Positions 8,822 through 18,240 are shown, counted from the first letter of the stretch. The stretch: 64,000 nt of DNA from Mycobacterium sp. AZCC_0083 (GCF_014202335.1 NZ_JACHGP010000029.1:1-64000), one strand, 5' to 3'. The notes: generated by a model not told the origin, from the sequence alone. Numbers and translations are program-made.

Positions 8822-8839
8822 ATAACTTCTAGAGGTTAT
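8822..8839. promoter_or_regulatory. Candidate FadR-type operator palindrome
   Basis: ATAACTTCT-AGAGGTTAT is an 18-bp inverted repeat matching at 8 of 9 positions, in the 56-bp divergent gap between the FadR-type gene and the hydrolase gene. Its position just before both starts is as expected for a GntR operator. Confidence 0.6.
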
Positions 8840-8867
8840 AGTTTATTGAGCTTCGGCAGGAGGCCCA

Positions 8868-9662
8868 GTGTTTGACCATATCGCGCAGCCACCAGATCCG
8901 GCTCCACGGGTGCTGATGTCATATGCCGTGAACTCGGAATTCGCCACCCCCAAGCTCACCCGCGAACTGGCCGTGCTGGCTCAGTCGATGCTGTCCTCCT
9001 TCGGCCGCGTCGGCGTCGTGCCGATCGTCACCGATGCTGCGAGCGCTCCTGCGGCGGCCGAATTGCTCGGCGGCTGTGATGGTGTCGTCATTCTCGGCGG
9101 CGCAGACCTGGACCCCAATCACTACGGTCAGCCTTGCGGGAGCGACACGATGTACGGCGTCGACACGAATGCGGACGCGTTCGAGATCAGCCTGGCCCGC
9201 GGATCCGTCGTGGCGGGGATCCCGCTCCTCGGAATCTGCCGAGGCATGCAGGTCATGAACGTCGCGCTCGGAGGCACGCTCGTCCAAGACTTGGGTGCGG
9301 GCACCATTCATCGGCTTGACGATGGACCGTCGAAGATGACCAACCACCCGGTCCGGATCGTCGAGGGAACCAAACTCGGCGAGGTCTACGGCGAGGGTGC
9401 ACTGACCATCCGCTCCGAACACCACCAGGCCGTCGATGCACTCGGCACCGGCTTGATCGTTGCGGCGACGGCACCCGATGGCGTGATCGAGGCCGTGGAG
9501 CTCGAAGACCAGTGGGCCGTCGGCATCCAGTGGCATCCCGAAGACCGCAGTGCACCGATCGAACTGCTCGACCCGCTGGTCGCCGCCTTTGCCCGGGCGG
9601 CCGCTACTCGAGCGGCCACATGTCGACCTACGAGCATCCCGGATTCGCAGCCCGCCCACTAA
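8868..9662 (+). CDS. Gamma-glutamyl-gamma-aminobutyrate hydrolase-like (peptidase C26)
   Basis: A 264-residue class-I glutamine-amidotransferase-fold hydrolase. The nucleophile lies in GICRGMQVMN (Cys near residue 124). The catalytic His and Glu are in IQWHPED. The sequence GVVILGGADLDPNHYG is typical of the PuuD branch, which cleaves gamma-glutamyl-GABA in putrescine breakdown. GTG 8868 follows GGCAGGAGG. Its neighbours are an amino-acid permease downstream and a FadR-type regulator, so uptake and deglutamylation of a gamma-glutamyl or amino compound is likely; the true substrate is not proven. Confidence 0.85.
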   Translation: MFDHIAQPPDPAPRVLMSYAVNSEFATPKLTRELAVLAQSMLSSFGRVGVVPIVTDAASAPAAAELLGGCDGVVILGGADLDPNHYGQPCGSDTMYGVDTNADAFEISLARGSVVAGIPLLGICRGMQVMNVALGGTLVQDLGAGTIHRLDDGPSKMTNHPVRIVEGTKLGEVYGEGALTIRSEHHQAVDALGTGLIVAATAPDGVIEAVELEDQWAVGIQWHPEDRSAPIELLDPLVAAFARAAATRAATCRPTSIPDSQPAH

Positions 9663-9836
9663 CGGTACGCGGCCCGCGTCGACACGAGAGGAGAACGACT
9701 ACACACCACCAACAGGCGCCGAGCTTCGGCAAACGATTCGTCCCTCAACAGCGGCCGTCGTGTGCAATCCATTCCACGCACATCCGGTGGCGCATAACTG
9801 CATTCCTTCACCCATCCCGACACGGCAAGGATCAAC

Positions 9837-11426
9837 ATGGACAACGATAGCAAAGCCCACCCTCAACAGAAAACCTACCCCGAGTTATCTCCACAAGACA
9901 CCGAGCAGCACTTGCAGGAACTGTTCTCCGGGGAAGAGGCGGGGTATCACAAGGGTCTCAAGAACCGACAGATCCAGATGATCGCGCTTGGCGGCGCGAT
10001 CGGCACCGGTCTGTTCATGGGTGCCGGCGGGCGACTCGCCAGCGCCGGGCCGTCCCTGATGTTCGTGTATCTCGCCTGTGGCGTGATCTCGTACCTGGTG
10101 CTGCGCGCGCTCGGCGAACTCGTCCTCCATCGGCCGTCGTCCGGCTCCTTTGTGTCTTATGCGCGCGAGTTCTACGGCGAGAAGGCAGCGTTCGTCTGTG
10201 GCTGGGTGTATTGGTTCGGCTGGGCGATGGCTGGCATCGTCGATACCACCGCGGTGGCGCTCTACATGCACTTCTTCAGCAAGTACTGGGCCCCGATCGC
10301 GAGCGTCCCACAATGGGTGTTCGCCCTCATCGCCTTGGTGCTCATCCTGTCGATGAACCTGGTGTCCGTGAAAGTCTTTGGTGAGCTGGAGTTTTGGTTC
10401 GCGCTGATCAAGGTCGTGGCATTGGTGGCATTCCTGCTCATCGGCACCGCGTTCGTAATATTCGGCACACCCAGCGGCGGCCATGAGGTCGGATTCCAGC
10501 TGATCGCCAACAGTGGAGGCTTCTTGCCTCACGGTCTACTACCGGCAATCTTGATCGTGTCGGGCGTGGTGTTCGCGTTCGCCGGGATCGAGTTGCTCGG
10601 CAATGCTGCCGGTGAGACGGAGAACCCTGAAAAGGTCATCCCGAAGGCCATCAACACCGTCATCTTCCGCATCGCGGTCTTTTATGTCGGATCCGTGCTG
10701 CTCCTGTGCTTGCTGCTGCCGTTCACCGCGTACCAGGCAGGCGTCAGTCCGTTCGTGACGTTCTTTGGCTCCATCGGCTGGAACGGCATCGACGCGATCA
10801 TGAACATGGTGGTGCTCACGGCTGCGCTCTCGTCGTTGAACGCCGGACTGTACTCGACAGGCCGGATTCTGCACTCGATGTCGTACGCCGGATCAGCACC
10901 GAAGTTCGCCAGCCGAATGAATGCCGCGGGTGTTCCGTACACCGGGATCCTGCTCACGGGCAGCGTGACGTTGCTCGGCGTCGGTCTCAATGCAGTCGTG
11001 CCCGACAAGGCGTTCGAAATCGTCCTCAACGGCGCCGCGTTCGGCACGCTGGTCTGTTGGGGCATGCTCGCGCTCTGCCAACTCAAGCTTGCGCGCTGGT
11101 CCAAGCAGGGAATCGCGCAGCGGCCCGCGACCTTTCGGATGCCGGGCAGTCCCTACACCTCGTATCTCGTCCTCGTCTTTCTCGTCGGCGTCTTCATCCT
11201 GATCGCCTTCGACTACCCGGTAGGAACATGGACAGTCGCCTCCCTGGCGGTGTTCATCCCACTGCTCGTTGCGGGCTGGTTCGCCTGCCGCAACCGCATC
11301 CTGGCGATCGCAGAGGAACGTCTCGGCTTCACCGGCGAGCTCCCGGTGCTCGCCAAACGACCACTGGCAGCAAGCAAGGAAAGCGTACCTACTCCGAAGA
11401 AGGTCGATCCGGAATCGACAGACTAA
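9837..11426 (+). CDS. Amino acid permease, APC superfamily (GABA/AnsP-like)
   Basis: A 529-residue membrane transporter with about 12 hydrophobic helices. The first helix holds IALGGAIGTGLFMGAGG, the substrate-binding signature of the APC amino-acid transporter branch that includes GabP, CycA and AnsP; VYWFGWAMAG and FAFAGIELLGNAAGETENPEK are also typical. Short charged tails face the cytoplasm. It lies 174 bp after the gamma-glutamyl hydrolase gene; nothing else is recognised in that gap. It probably imports the amine or amino acid processed by the hydrolase. Confidence 0.88.
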   Translation: MDNDSKAHPQQKTYPELSPQDTEQHLQELFSGEEAGYHKGLKNRQIQMIALGGAIGTGLFMGAGGRLASAGPSLMFVYLACGVISYLVLRALGELVLHRPSSGSFVSYAREFYGEKAAFVCGWVYWFGWAMAGIVDTTAVALYMHFFSKYWAPIASVPQWVFALIALVLILSMNLVSVKVFGELEFWFALIKVVALVAFLLIGTAFVIFGTPSGGHEVGFQLIANSGGFLPHGLLPAILIVSGVVFAFAGIELLGNAAGETENPEKVIPKAINTVIFRIAVFYVGSVLLLCLLLPFTAYQAGVSPFVTFFGSIGWNGIDAIMNMVVLTAALSSLNAGLYSTGRILHSMSYAGSAPKFASRMNAAGVPYTGILLTGSVTLLGVGLNAVVPDKAFEIVLNGAAFGTLVCWGMLALCQLKLARWSKQGIAQRPATFRMPGSPYTSYLVLVFLVGVFILIAFDYPVGTWTVASLAVFIPLLVAGWFACRNRILAIAEERLGFTGELPVLAKRPLAASKESVPTPKKVDPESTD

Positions 11427-11510
11427 CGACGCACGATTCCACCTCTGCCCCGTGATGAATCCCGGGAACCGTAAAGCTGGGAACTGTCATCGGATCACGA
11501 TGTCGCAGGT

Positions 11511-12184
11511 GGCACGGTGCAGAGATCGGCAATCCGCTGCCCGAGATGCGCGAGTACGTGTCGGTGGTGCGCGCGCTGTTGTGGGGGCGCTCGGCGACCG
11601 AGGGCACCCGTTGGCGTTCGCTATGCGGATTCGTGGGGTTCACTGCGCGACAAGACATTCCAATCTATCTGGCGGCGCTGAGTCGAGGCATGATTCGACT
11701 GGCGGCCGAAGTCGCCGACGGCATCGTGCTGTGAGCCTGCCCGTCGAGCTACATCAGTGACGTGGTGGTCCCCGAAATCGCGGCGGTTCGCCGGGCGGCG
11801 GGCCGTGACATGACCGGCTTCGACGTCGTTGCCGCCGTGGCCGCCGCGGCTACCGACGACGTCCCTGTCGCGATGTCTGGCATTCGCGAGGAACTGCACC
11901 GCTACTTCGGGCTGCCCTTCTACCGTGCCATGTTCAGTGCGGCGGGCTACGACGCCGAGGTGGCGGCCTACGCCGCCGCGTCGGGCGACCGGGGTGCCCA
12001 ATTGGCCGCGATCAGTGAACGTTTCGTCTTCGACCTGTGTGCCATCGGTGACGGGCCCACGCTGACGCAGGTGCTCGACCGCTACCGGCAGGCGGGGGCT
12101 GCCAATCCGATGATCACTCACATACGTGGCACCGACTTCGCATCCACGCTGCTTGCCCGCGGCCGACTGCCGTCCCCGGCGCAT
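11511..12184 (+). pseudogene. Truncated LLM-class oxidoreductase with an internal stop
   Basis: A plus-strand frame reads WHGAEIGNPLPEMREYVSVV..., then GFTARQDIPIYLAAL, DGIVL, an in-frame TGA at 11732-11734, then SYISDVVVPEIAAVRR through YRQAGAANPMITHI and ends with loss of similarity near 12184. It is recognisably the C-terminal two thirds of a luciferase-like oxidoreductase. The N-terminal third is absent and a Trp codon expected after DGIVL appears to have become TGA. Both halves share the same frame, so the stop is a point change. The 11427-11510 and 12185-12239 flanks hold nothing I recognise. Confidence 0.7.
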
Positions 12185-12239
12185 CGTCGTAACTCACGTC
12201 GGCGGCGGCTGCTGGCCCCGCTTGGTCGCGCCGATCCGG

Positions 12240-12773
12240 TTAGCCTGGGCGCGGCTCGTGATCGGTCCCGATCGTGGGTGGAGCTAACGCGTTGTGTGCT
12301 GTGATCGCCTTGGACAGACTCGCTTCCAGGGATTGCAGCCCCCGCAGCAACTCGCGCTGCTTCGCCGGACTCAGCTCGCCGACGGTGTCATTCTCGAGTT
12401 CGGTCCACAGTCGTTCGATGCGGTCGCGCAACGCCAACCCGGCGGGTGTCGATTCGACGAGGGCTACCCGACCGTCGTTGGGATCCGGCCGGCGGCGCAC
12501 GAAACCGGCTCGCTCAACACGTTGTACGGTGCGCGACATCGAGGCCGAGTCGGTGTCGAACACGGCCGCGAGGTCTGCCTGCCGCTGCGGCCCTGCATCC
12601 CACAGGTGCATGAGCAACAGTTCGTGTCCCGGATGCAGTCCCAGTCCTTGCAGTAGTTGTCGGATCCGCATGATGTGCAGTCGAGTAACCCGGACAAGTG
12701 AATCGCTGATCGGGCCACCTGATGCCGCCGTCGACGACGGCACGCGATCGGGTGGCGCAGGATCGTTGGTCAC
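12240..12773 (-). CDS. MarR-family regulator
   Basis: A 177-residue regulator unlike the two closely paired MarR proteins elsewhere in the window. The winged helix spans about residues 55-115 (LHPGHELLLMHLWDAGPQRQADLAAVF, DSASMSRTVQRVERAGFVRRRPDPNDGR). GTG 12773 is chosen; the open frame extends to 13007 through the divergent promoter and overlaps the next gene. It is divergent to the quinone reductase-SDR operon, which it probably controls. An inverted repeat CGTCGA-GCAAG-TCGACG at 12856-12872 in the gap is a possible site. Confidence 0.85.
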   Translation of the reverse strand: MTNDPAPPDRVPSSTAASGGPISDSLVRVTRLHIMRIRQLLQGLGLHPGHELLLMHLWDAGPQRQADLAAVFDTDSASMSRTVQRVERAGFVRRRPDPNDGRVALVESTPAGLALRDRIERLWTELENDTVGELSPAKQRELLRGLQSLEASLSKAITAHNALAPPTIGTDHEPRPG

Positions 12774-12980
12774 GGCACCCACAATAGTCTTGGTCGGTCC
12801 GCATCCGAGATCTATTTGGCCGGTGCTCGTCGACTGGAATGCAGACGCGGTCGCGCGTCGAGCAAGTCGACGAGGTAGATCGTGGGAACGGAATAAGTGG
12901 CCGAAATGCATAGTTAGTTGTCCTGAACAGGTAAATGGCGGCGGGGGGAACTCGGTCGTCTGGACAACGAAGGAGTGACC

Positions 12981-13985
12981 ATGAAAGCCATTCAGATGAC
13001 CGAGCAAGGTGGGCCCGAGGTGCTGCAGCTCGTCGAGCTACCCGACCCCAATCCGGGTCCGGGAGAGGTCCTGATCAAAGTCGACGCAGCCGCGGTCAAC
13101 TTCTCCGACCTGATGCGCCGCCGTGGCGACGTCTACCCGGTTCCGACACCGGTTCCATTCGTGCCAGGAGCCGAGGTGGCGGGCACCGTCGCCGCCGTTG
13201 GCGAGGGCGTCGACCTTCCCGTCGGGACGCCAGTCTTCGGAACCGTCGGGGCCGATGCCTCGGGCGGCTACGCGGAGTACGCACTCGCGTACGCCCAGAG
13301 CCTCATCCCCATCCCGCCGGGTGTGGACGCCGACGCGGCTGCAGGCATCGTCGTATCCGGCCTGGCCGCGACGGTGATGCTCAACGACATCGCGCGCATC
13401 TCCGGTGGCGAGACGGTGTTCATCCCCGCAGCCGCAGGCGGGGTCGGCAGCTACGCCGTCCAGATCGCCAAGCTGCTCGGCGCCGGCAAGGTCATCGCGG
13501 GCGCGGGTACGCCCGAGAAGCGTGACATCGCACTTGCATTGGGTGCCGACGAGGCGGTCGAGTACCGGGCGTCCGGGTGGACTGACGGCGTGCTCGAGCT
13601 GACCGGGGGGCGTGGCGTCGACGTCGCATTGGAGATGAACGGGCCAAGCCACCTGGGAGAGACCTTGAGCATCCTGGCTCCGTTCGGCACGCTGATTTCC
13701 TACGGCGCCGTGACGGGATCCGTGGAGGGACTCGACACCGCCAAGCTCGTCCCGCTGCTGTACGACCCCGCCCCCAGCCAGATCCTGACCGGGTTCAACC
13801 TCGGCATCTGGTTCGAGCACCGCATCGAGGTAGCGATCGCCTCCCTGCAGAAGCTGGTTGGGTGGATCGCGACGGGTGAGCTCCGCACGCCCGCCGTGCA
13901 CTTGTTGCCGTTGGCCGACGCCGCCGAAGCACATCGCCTTCTGGAATCGGGGGTGACCACCGGCAAGGTGGTGCTGAAGCCATGA
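12981..13985 (+). CDS. Zinc-free NADPH:quinone reductase-like MDR dehydrogenase
   Basis: A 334-residue medium-chain reductase beginning MKAIQMTEQGGPEVLQLVE, typical of the quinone oxidoreductase branch. It lacks the zinc-binding Cys cluster of alcohol dehydrogenases. The Rossmann loop is AAAGGVGSYAVQIAKLLGA at about residues 150-168. ATG 12981 follows GAAGGAG; GTG 12975 is less well placed. It overlaps the next SDR gene by 4 bp (ATGA) and is divergent to a MarR regulator. It may reduce quinones or enones. Confidence 0.86.
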   Translation: MKAIQMTEQGGPEVLQLVELPDPNPGPGEVLIKVDAAAVNFSDLMRRRGDVYPVPTPVPFVPGAEVAGTVAAVGEGVDLPVGTPVFGTVGADASGGYAEYALAYAQSLIPIPPGVDADAAAGIVVSGLAATVMLNDIARISGGETVFIPAAAGGVGSYAVQIAKLLGAGKVIAGAGTPEKRDIALALGADEAVEYRASGWTDGVLELTGGRGVDVALEMNGPSHLGETLSILAPFGTLISYGAVTGSVEGLDTAKLVPLLYDPAPSQILTGFNLGIWFEHRIEVAIASLQKLVGWIATGELRTPAVHLLPLADAAEAHRLLESGVTTGKVVLKP

Positions 13986-14695
13986 CTGTTGCCGCCGGAG
14001 GTACGGGTGCCCAGCGGGTCGCCGCGGTCACCGGCGGGGCCGGTGCCATCGGTGGGGCGATCGTTGCGGCCTTGGAGGCCAGCGGTCACCGTGTCGTGGT
14101 GATCGACCGCAACGCCGAGATCTCGGTTGACCTCAGTGACGAGGAGTCGACGCGAACCGGTGCGGTCGAGTTGCTCGACCGGTACGGCCGCTGCGACGTG
14201 TTCGTTCACGCCGCAGCAGCCTTCGACGCGCTGAACTTGGCCGACATCGACGCCGCAACGTGGAGGCGCGTCCAAGCCGTCAACGTCGAGTCACCGCTGT
14301 GGCTGGTCCAGGCGTTCACTCCTGGTATGGCGCAGCGTGGGTTCGGTCGAATCGTGTTCATCGTTTCGGACACGTTTTGGGACCCACCGACTCCGGCGTT
14401 GTTGCCCTACATCGCCAGCAAGGGCGCCGTGGTCGGGATCGTGCGATCACTGGCGCGTGCGCTCGGCTCGGACGGCATCTCCGTGACTGCGGTGGCTCCG
14501 GGTCTAACCGATACGGTGGGCTCTCGCACGATCAACACCGATGCCCAGTTCGACGCGGTCGTTGACCGGCAAGCCCTGAAGCGCCGGCTGACTCCGGATG
14601 ACACGGCGGCCGCAGTGGCCTTCCTGGCTTCCGACGGTGCGGCCGCGCTCACTGGGCAGACGTTGGTCACCGACGGTGGGCTCGTCCTTCGGTAG
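13982..14695 (+). CDS. Short-chain dehydrogenase/reductase
   Basis: A 237-residue SDR translationally coupled to the quinone reductase gene. The cofactor loop is VTGGAGAIGGAI at about residues 14-25. The catalytic residues are present: Ser in IVFIVSDTF and Tyr/Lys in LLPYIASKGAV. The C-terminal ALTGQTLVTDGGL is normal. The substrate is unknown; co-transcription with a quinone reductase suggests a shared carbonyl or quinone detoxification or catabolic task. Confidence 0.86.
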   Translation: MTVAAGGTGAQRVAAVTGGAGAIGGAIVAALEASGHRVVVIDRNAEISVDLSDEESTRTGAVELLDRYGRCDVFVHAAAAFDALNLADIDAATWRRVQAVNVESPLWLVQAFTPGMAQRGFGRIVFIVSDTFWDPPTPALLPYIASKGAVVGIVRSLARALGSDGISVTAVAPGLTDTVGSRTINTDAQFDAVVDRQALKRRLTPDDTAAAVAFLASDGAAALTGQTLVTDGGLVLR

Positions 14696-14723
14696 TCCTG
14701 CACCACCGCGGTATTGGGTTGTC

Positions 14724-14756
14724 GCCCGCGGTCGGGACACCATCCCGACCGCGGGC
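14724..14756 (+). terminator. Strong rho-independent-like hairpin
   Basis: GCCCGCGGTCGGGA, a 5-base loop (CACCA), then TCCCGACCGCGGGC: a perfect 14-bp GC-rich stem 28 bp after the SDR stop. The lack of a U-run is usual in mycobacteria. It separates this operon from the oppositely transcribed CoA-transferase gene. Confidence 0.7.
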
Positions 14757-14876
14757 ACTACCGCTCGCTTGCGTACGTGAGCCGCACCGCCGCAGCGTTC
14801 TGTGCGGCGCCGATTTACAAAACGCGCCGCGACTCCGAAATGCGTCGGAGGCTGTCGAACAGGCCGGTCGCGAACG

Positions 14877-15506
14877 TCATCCGACGGCGAAAGGCGCCGC
14901 AGTGATCGCGCGAAGCTCTTCGATGGTCACCCCTGGGGCTGCTTCGATGAGGAAGAGTCCGTCCTGACAGACTTCGAAGACGGCCATGTCAGTGACGATC
15001 GTGTTGACGCACGCCACGCCCGTGAGCGGCAATGTGCACTCTTCAACGATCTTTGGTTGACCGTCCCTCGACACATGCTCGGTCATCACGATTACTCGTC
15101 GGACGCCGTGCACGAGGTCCATTGCCCCGCCCATCCCTTTGACCATCTTGCCGGGGATCATCCAGTTGGCGAGGTCGCCGCATTGACTGACCTGCATCGC
15201 GCCGAGGACGGCTGCGTCCACGTGACCGCCGCGGATCATCCCGAACGACTCTGCGGAGTCGAAGCAGCTTCCGCCGGCGACCATGGTGATGAGTTCCTTG
15301 CCGGCATTGATCAGTTCGGGGTCGACTTCGCGTTCGGTGGGGTACGGGCCGACGCCGAGGACACCGTTTTCTGAGTGCACAACCTGCACGTCGGGAGGGA
15401 GGTAACTCGGAATCAGGGTAGGCATGCCGATTCCGAGGTTCACGTACTGCGCGCCGCGCAGTTCGACCGCGACTCGTGCTGCCATCTGTTCGCGCGTTAG
15501 CGCCAT
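14877..15506 (-). CDS. 3-oxoacid CoA-transferase subunit B
   Basis: A 209-residue beta subunit of a class-I CoA-transferase (succinyl-CoA:3-oxoacid/3-oxoadipate type). It has the YVNLGIGMPTLIPSYL opening and the active-site Glu in HSENGVLGVG (about residue 46). The alpha subunit is not adjacent; the only one seen is about 11.7 kb away at 27159-27908 on the same strand. The gene appears to close an operon with the 3-hydroxyisobutyrate-dehydrogenase-like and AhpD-like genes. Whether it pairs with the distant alpha subunit to activate 3-oxoadipate is open. Confidence 0.87.
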   Translation of the reverse strand: MALTREQMAARVAVELRGAQYVNLGIGMPTLIPSYLPPDVQVVHSENGVLGVGPYPTEREVDPELINAGKELITMVAGGSCFDSAESFGMIRGGHVDAAVLGAMQVSQCGDLANWMIPGKMVKGMGGAMDLVHGVRRVIVMTEHVSRDGQPKIVEECTLPLTGVACVNTIVTDMAVFEVCQDGLFLIEAAPGVTIEELRAITAAPFAVG

Positions 15507-15648
15507 TGCGCGAACCTCACTAGCGCCCAGGCGGTCCCGGCCATCTCACGACGGTACCTTGTGCGTTCGCGACATGAACATTTGAGCGTGTTGCGAACTC
15601 CAGTCCCGCATAGGTGCCGAAATGACAGCCTGCGTGTGCGACCCTGGC

Positions 15649-16233
15649 TTAGATCAATGATTCCACCGCCGGTGGCGGCTCGGGCATGTCGAGGTCGAAC
15701 TCCATCACTCGGTGAAAGCGCGACAACGCATTCCACACGCTGATGCTCATTGTGAGCTCGACCAGTTCTCGAGCATCGAACTGCTCCTTCGCGGCGGACC
15801 GCAGCTGTGCTGATATGCCCGTCGGACTCTGCTCACGAGTGCACACGGGCAATTCCGTCGTCATCTCATCGGCCAACTGGAGCGCGATCCGCTCGCGGGC
15901 CGTGAACCCGCTGTAATCGCCTCGGGCCACGGCGGCGAGGTCGGTGTCGGTCGCCCCGTTCGCCGACGCGGCCGTATAACGGTGACTCGTCGTATACCGA
16001 CAGTGGTTCAGCACGGCAACGCGCAGTGCGGTCAGCTCCTTGACGCGAGTCTCCAACAGGCCGGCTCCGTTGACCTGTCGCAGGAACGGCAGGTACACGG
16101 CGAACAGACCCGGACTGTTGCCGATCGCCGCCCACGTGTTGAGCACCTTGCCGTACGCCTTCTCTCCGGCGGCTAGGACACCCTGGTCGACCTCATCAAA
16201 CTCACTGCCAGCGAGCAGTGGTACCAACGACAT
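15649..16233 (-). CDS. Carboxymuconolactone decarboxylase / AhpD-like protein
   Basis: A 194-residue alpha-helical protein of the CMD/AhpD superfamily. The signature is LTALRVAVLNHCRYTTSHRY at about residues 70-90. The peroxidase CxxC is not present: the second Cys position is Thr (CRYT), so redox activity as in AhpD is unlikely. I use ATG 16233, which has GGAAGGA at good spacing; the longer frame is unsupported. It sits between the dehydrogenase and CoA-transferase genes on the minus strand. Confidence 0.8.
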   Translation of the reverse strand: MSLVPLLAGSEFDEVDQGVLAAGEKAYGKVLNTWAAIGNSPGLFAVYLPFLRQVNGAGLLETRVKELTALRVAVLNHCRYTTSHRYTAASANGATDTDLAAVARGDYSGFTARERIALQLADEMTTELPVCTREQSPTGISAQLRSAAKEQFDARELVELTMSISVWNALSRFHRVMEFDLDMPEPPPAVESLI

Positions 16234-16306
16234 GTTCATTCCTTCCGTAGGGGTGATCGGTTCGCGGTCTCGCGCACAGTGCGGCCGCCGCTTGTCGCGA
16301 TGACGA

Positions 16307-17185
16307 CTAAACGGTTTGGCCCGCTTCACGTTTGAGCCGGATGAGCAGTGACATGAAGTCGAGGTCGCCCAGCCCCGTCGACACACATGCCTGCAGCAAT
16401 TGCTGCACGTTCGCGGTGACCGGCAAGGGGACGCCGCTGGCGGCTGCCGCCCCCAGGATCAGGTCGAGGTCCTTTCGCATAAGGCGGGTGCTGAAGGTCG
16501 ACGTGTAGTCGTCGGCCAACAATGGGCCGGTCTTGTACTTGACGAAGGGCGAGCCCACCGCGGAGGCAGCGATGATCTGCAGCATCTTGGCTCGGTCAAC
16601 GCCGTGTGCTTCGGCAAGCACGAGACTCTCGGCCAGCAATTGCGCTGTGCCGGCGATCATCAGGTTCAGCGCCAGCTTCACGACTCGGGCCGATTCACCG
16701 TCGCCGGCGCGAAAGACGTGGGGACCGATATCCCTCAGTAGAGGTTCAATGGCCACGCAGTCGGTCTGATCGCCCGACACCACCACGGTGAGGTTCCCGG
16801 CTCGCACCACGCCGGGGTTGCCGCTGACGGGGGCGCGAAGGTACTTGATGCCGTTGACTTCCGCGGCGTTGGCGACCTGACTTGAGGACTCCGGCGACAC
16901 GGTGCTCATGTCGATGAGGAACTTGCCCCGGCCGCTGTCAGCGACTGCGAGGCCGCCCTTGCCCAGCGCCACCTCGGTGAGGGCTGCCGAGTCCGCCAGC
17001 ATGGTGATACAGACATCTGCCTCCCACGCATCGTGCACCGACGTGATTTCGGTGGCTCCTCGCTGGACAAGGTCGGCCGCCTTGCCTGCGCTGCGATTCC
17101 ATACGCTCACCGAATGGCCTGCATCGATGAGCCGTTCGGCGATCGCTGTTCCCATTTGGCCAAGCCCCAGCACGCTGACTTTCAC
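16307..17185 (-). CDS. 3-hydroxyisobutyrate dehydrogenase-like NAD(P) oxidoreductase
   Basis: A 292-residue beta-hydroxyacid dehydrogenase. The Rossmann loop is LGLGQMGTAIAERL at the N-terminus. The substrate motif is APVSGNPGVVRAGNLTVVVSG at about residues 117-137. The catalytic Lys is in VKLALNLMIAG (K near 168). GTG 17185 follows the strong GAGGAGAAGGAGG. It is the first gene of a three-gene minus-strand unit with the AhpD-like and CoA-transferase B genes and is divergent to the bicupin gene. Confidence 0.86.
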   Translation of the reverse strand: MKVSVLGLGQMGTAIAERLIDAGHSVSVWNRSAGKAADLVQRGATEITSVHDAWEADVCITMLADSAALTEVALGKGGLAVADSGRGKFLIDMSTVSPESSSQVANAAEVNGIKYLRAPVSGNPGVVRAGNLTVVVSGDQTDCVAIEPLLRDIGPHVFRAGDGESARVVKLALNLMIAGTAQLLAESLVLAEAHGVDRAKMLQIIAASAVGSPFVKYKTGPLLADDYTSTFSTRLMRKDLDLILGAAAASGVPLPVTANVQQLLQACVSTGLGDLDFMSLLIRLKREAGQTV

Positions 17186-17277
17186 GACCGCCTCCTTCTC
17201 CTCGTATCCGGGCTTCCGCGCGCGTCGTTGGCACGGTCACCCGGAGCGGTTCGGTTGGATCGGCAATACCCGCTCCA

Positions 17278-17296
17278 TGTTCAGTATTGATTAACA
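17278..17296. promoter_or_regulatory. TGTTnA-N7-TnAACA palindrome, site A
   Basis: TGTTCAGTATTGATTAACA, 27 bp before the bicupin ATG. Two relatives lie before the XRE-cupin regulator and the M24 gene. The site probably binds that regulator. Confidence 0.6.
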
Positions 17297-17322
17297 GGGG
17301 TGGGATAAGTCAAGGTGAAAAC

Positions 17323-18240
17323 ATGACCGAATCAACCGAGAGCCCCCGTGCGCCCCGGGCGTTGAGCATCTATCGGGGCCGCGACCGCCTGTTCGTCGAG
17401 CACCCCAGCGAGCCGGGGCAGGGGGTACGCGTCGCGCCGTTCCTCTCACCCGAGCACGACGCGGTCAACCTCTCGGTCGCGCTCGTCGAGTTCGCGCCCG
17501 GTGCGCAGGTGTCGGGCCATCGTCACCCGTTTGAGGAGTCGTTCTTCGTCATCGAGGGCAACCCGATTGTCGCGATCGCAGACAAGCGCTACGTGTTGAA
17601 GCCGCACGATTTCGGACTTGTGCCGTTCGGTGCCGGGCATGCCTGGAGGAACCCGTCGAACGGACCCGCGCGGGTACTCCGGGTGCACGCCCCGCAGCCC
17701 CGCCCGATCGGCGGCCGCGGCAACTGGGGTGTGTTCGGTGCACCTGAGATCGCGGTCCCGGTCGACGGCCAGCCGGTCGACGAACTCGACCCGGCCAAGC
17801 CGTTCGCAGGTCATTTCGATCAGTCCGACATGGCGCCACCGGGGTCCATATCCATGCCCGGCTACCACGGGGCAAACGTGCAGAACGTGCAGATCCGCAT
17901 GATGGTCGACGAATTGCTCGGTGCGCGCCACCATGCGATGTTCATCGTGCAGTTCAAACCCAACCCTGACGGGGTCGTCGCCAAGACCGCCAAGGAGCAC
18001 TTCCACCCGTTCGAGGAGATCTACTACCTCATCTCCGGTGAGACACAGAGCTTCTGCGACGGGGAAACCGACCGGGCGGCTGTGGGGGACTTGATCTTCG
18101 CACCGGTCGGGGCGTCGCACGGGTTTGCCCCGATCAGCGAGACGCCATTGTGCTGGGTGGAGGTCCAGTCACCCCTTCCGCCGGCCAGCGACGGATTCAC
18201 CTTCCACAACGACTGGGAGGGACAGACGAACATCGGCTGA
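17323..18240 (+). CDS. Bicupin protein, possible metal-dependent dioxygenase
   Basis: A 305-residue protein with two cupin domains. In the first (about residues 35-125) the metal-ligand set appears as GHRHPFEESF followed by GHAW. In the second (about 200-290) it appears as EHFHPFEEIYYL and GASHGF. Both sites therefore look intact. Bicupins include gentisate-type dioxygenases and other hydrolases or isomerases; this one is not close enough to a characterised class to name. I chose ATG 17323; the frame is open from 17287. It shares a promoter palindrome with the regulator and M24 genes downstream. Confidence 0.78.
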   Translation: MTESTESPRAPRALSIYRGRDRLFVEHPSEPGQGVRVAPFLSPEHDAVNLSVALVEFAPGAQVSGHRHPFEESFFVIEGNPIVAIADKRYVLKPHDFGLVPFGAGHAWRNPSNGPARVLRVHAPQPRPIGGRGNWGVFGAPEIAVPVDGQPVDELDPAKPFAGHFDQSDMAPPGSISMPGYHGANVQNVQIRMMVDELLGARHHAMFIVQFKPNPDGVVAKTAKEHFHPFEEIYYLISGETQSFCDGETDRAAVGDLIFAPVGASHGFAPISETPLCWVEVQSPLPPASDGFTFHNDWEGQTNIG

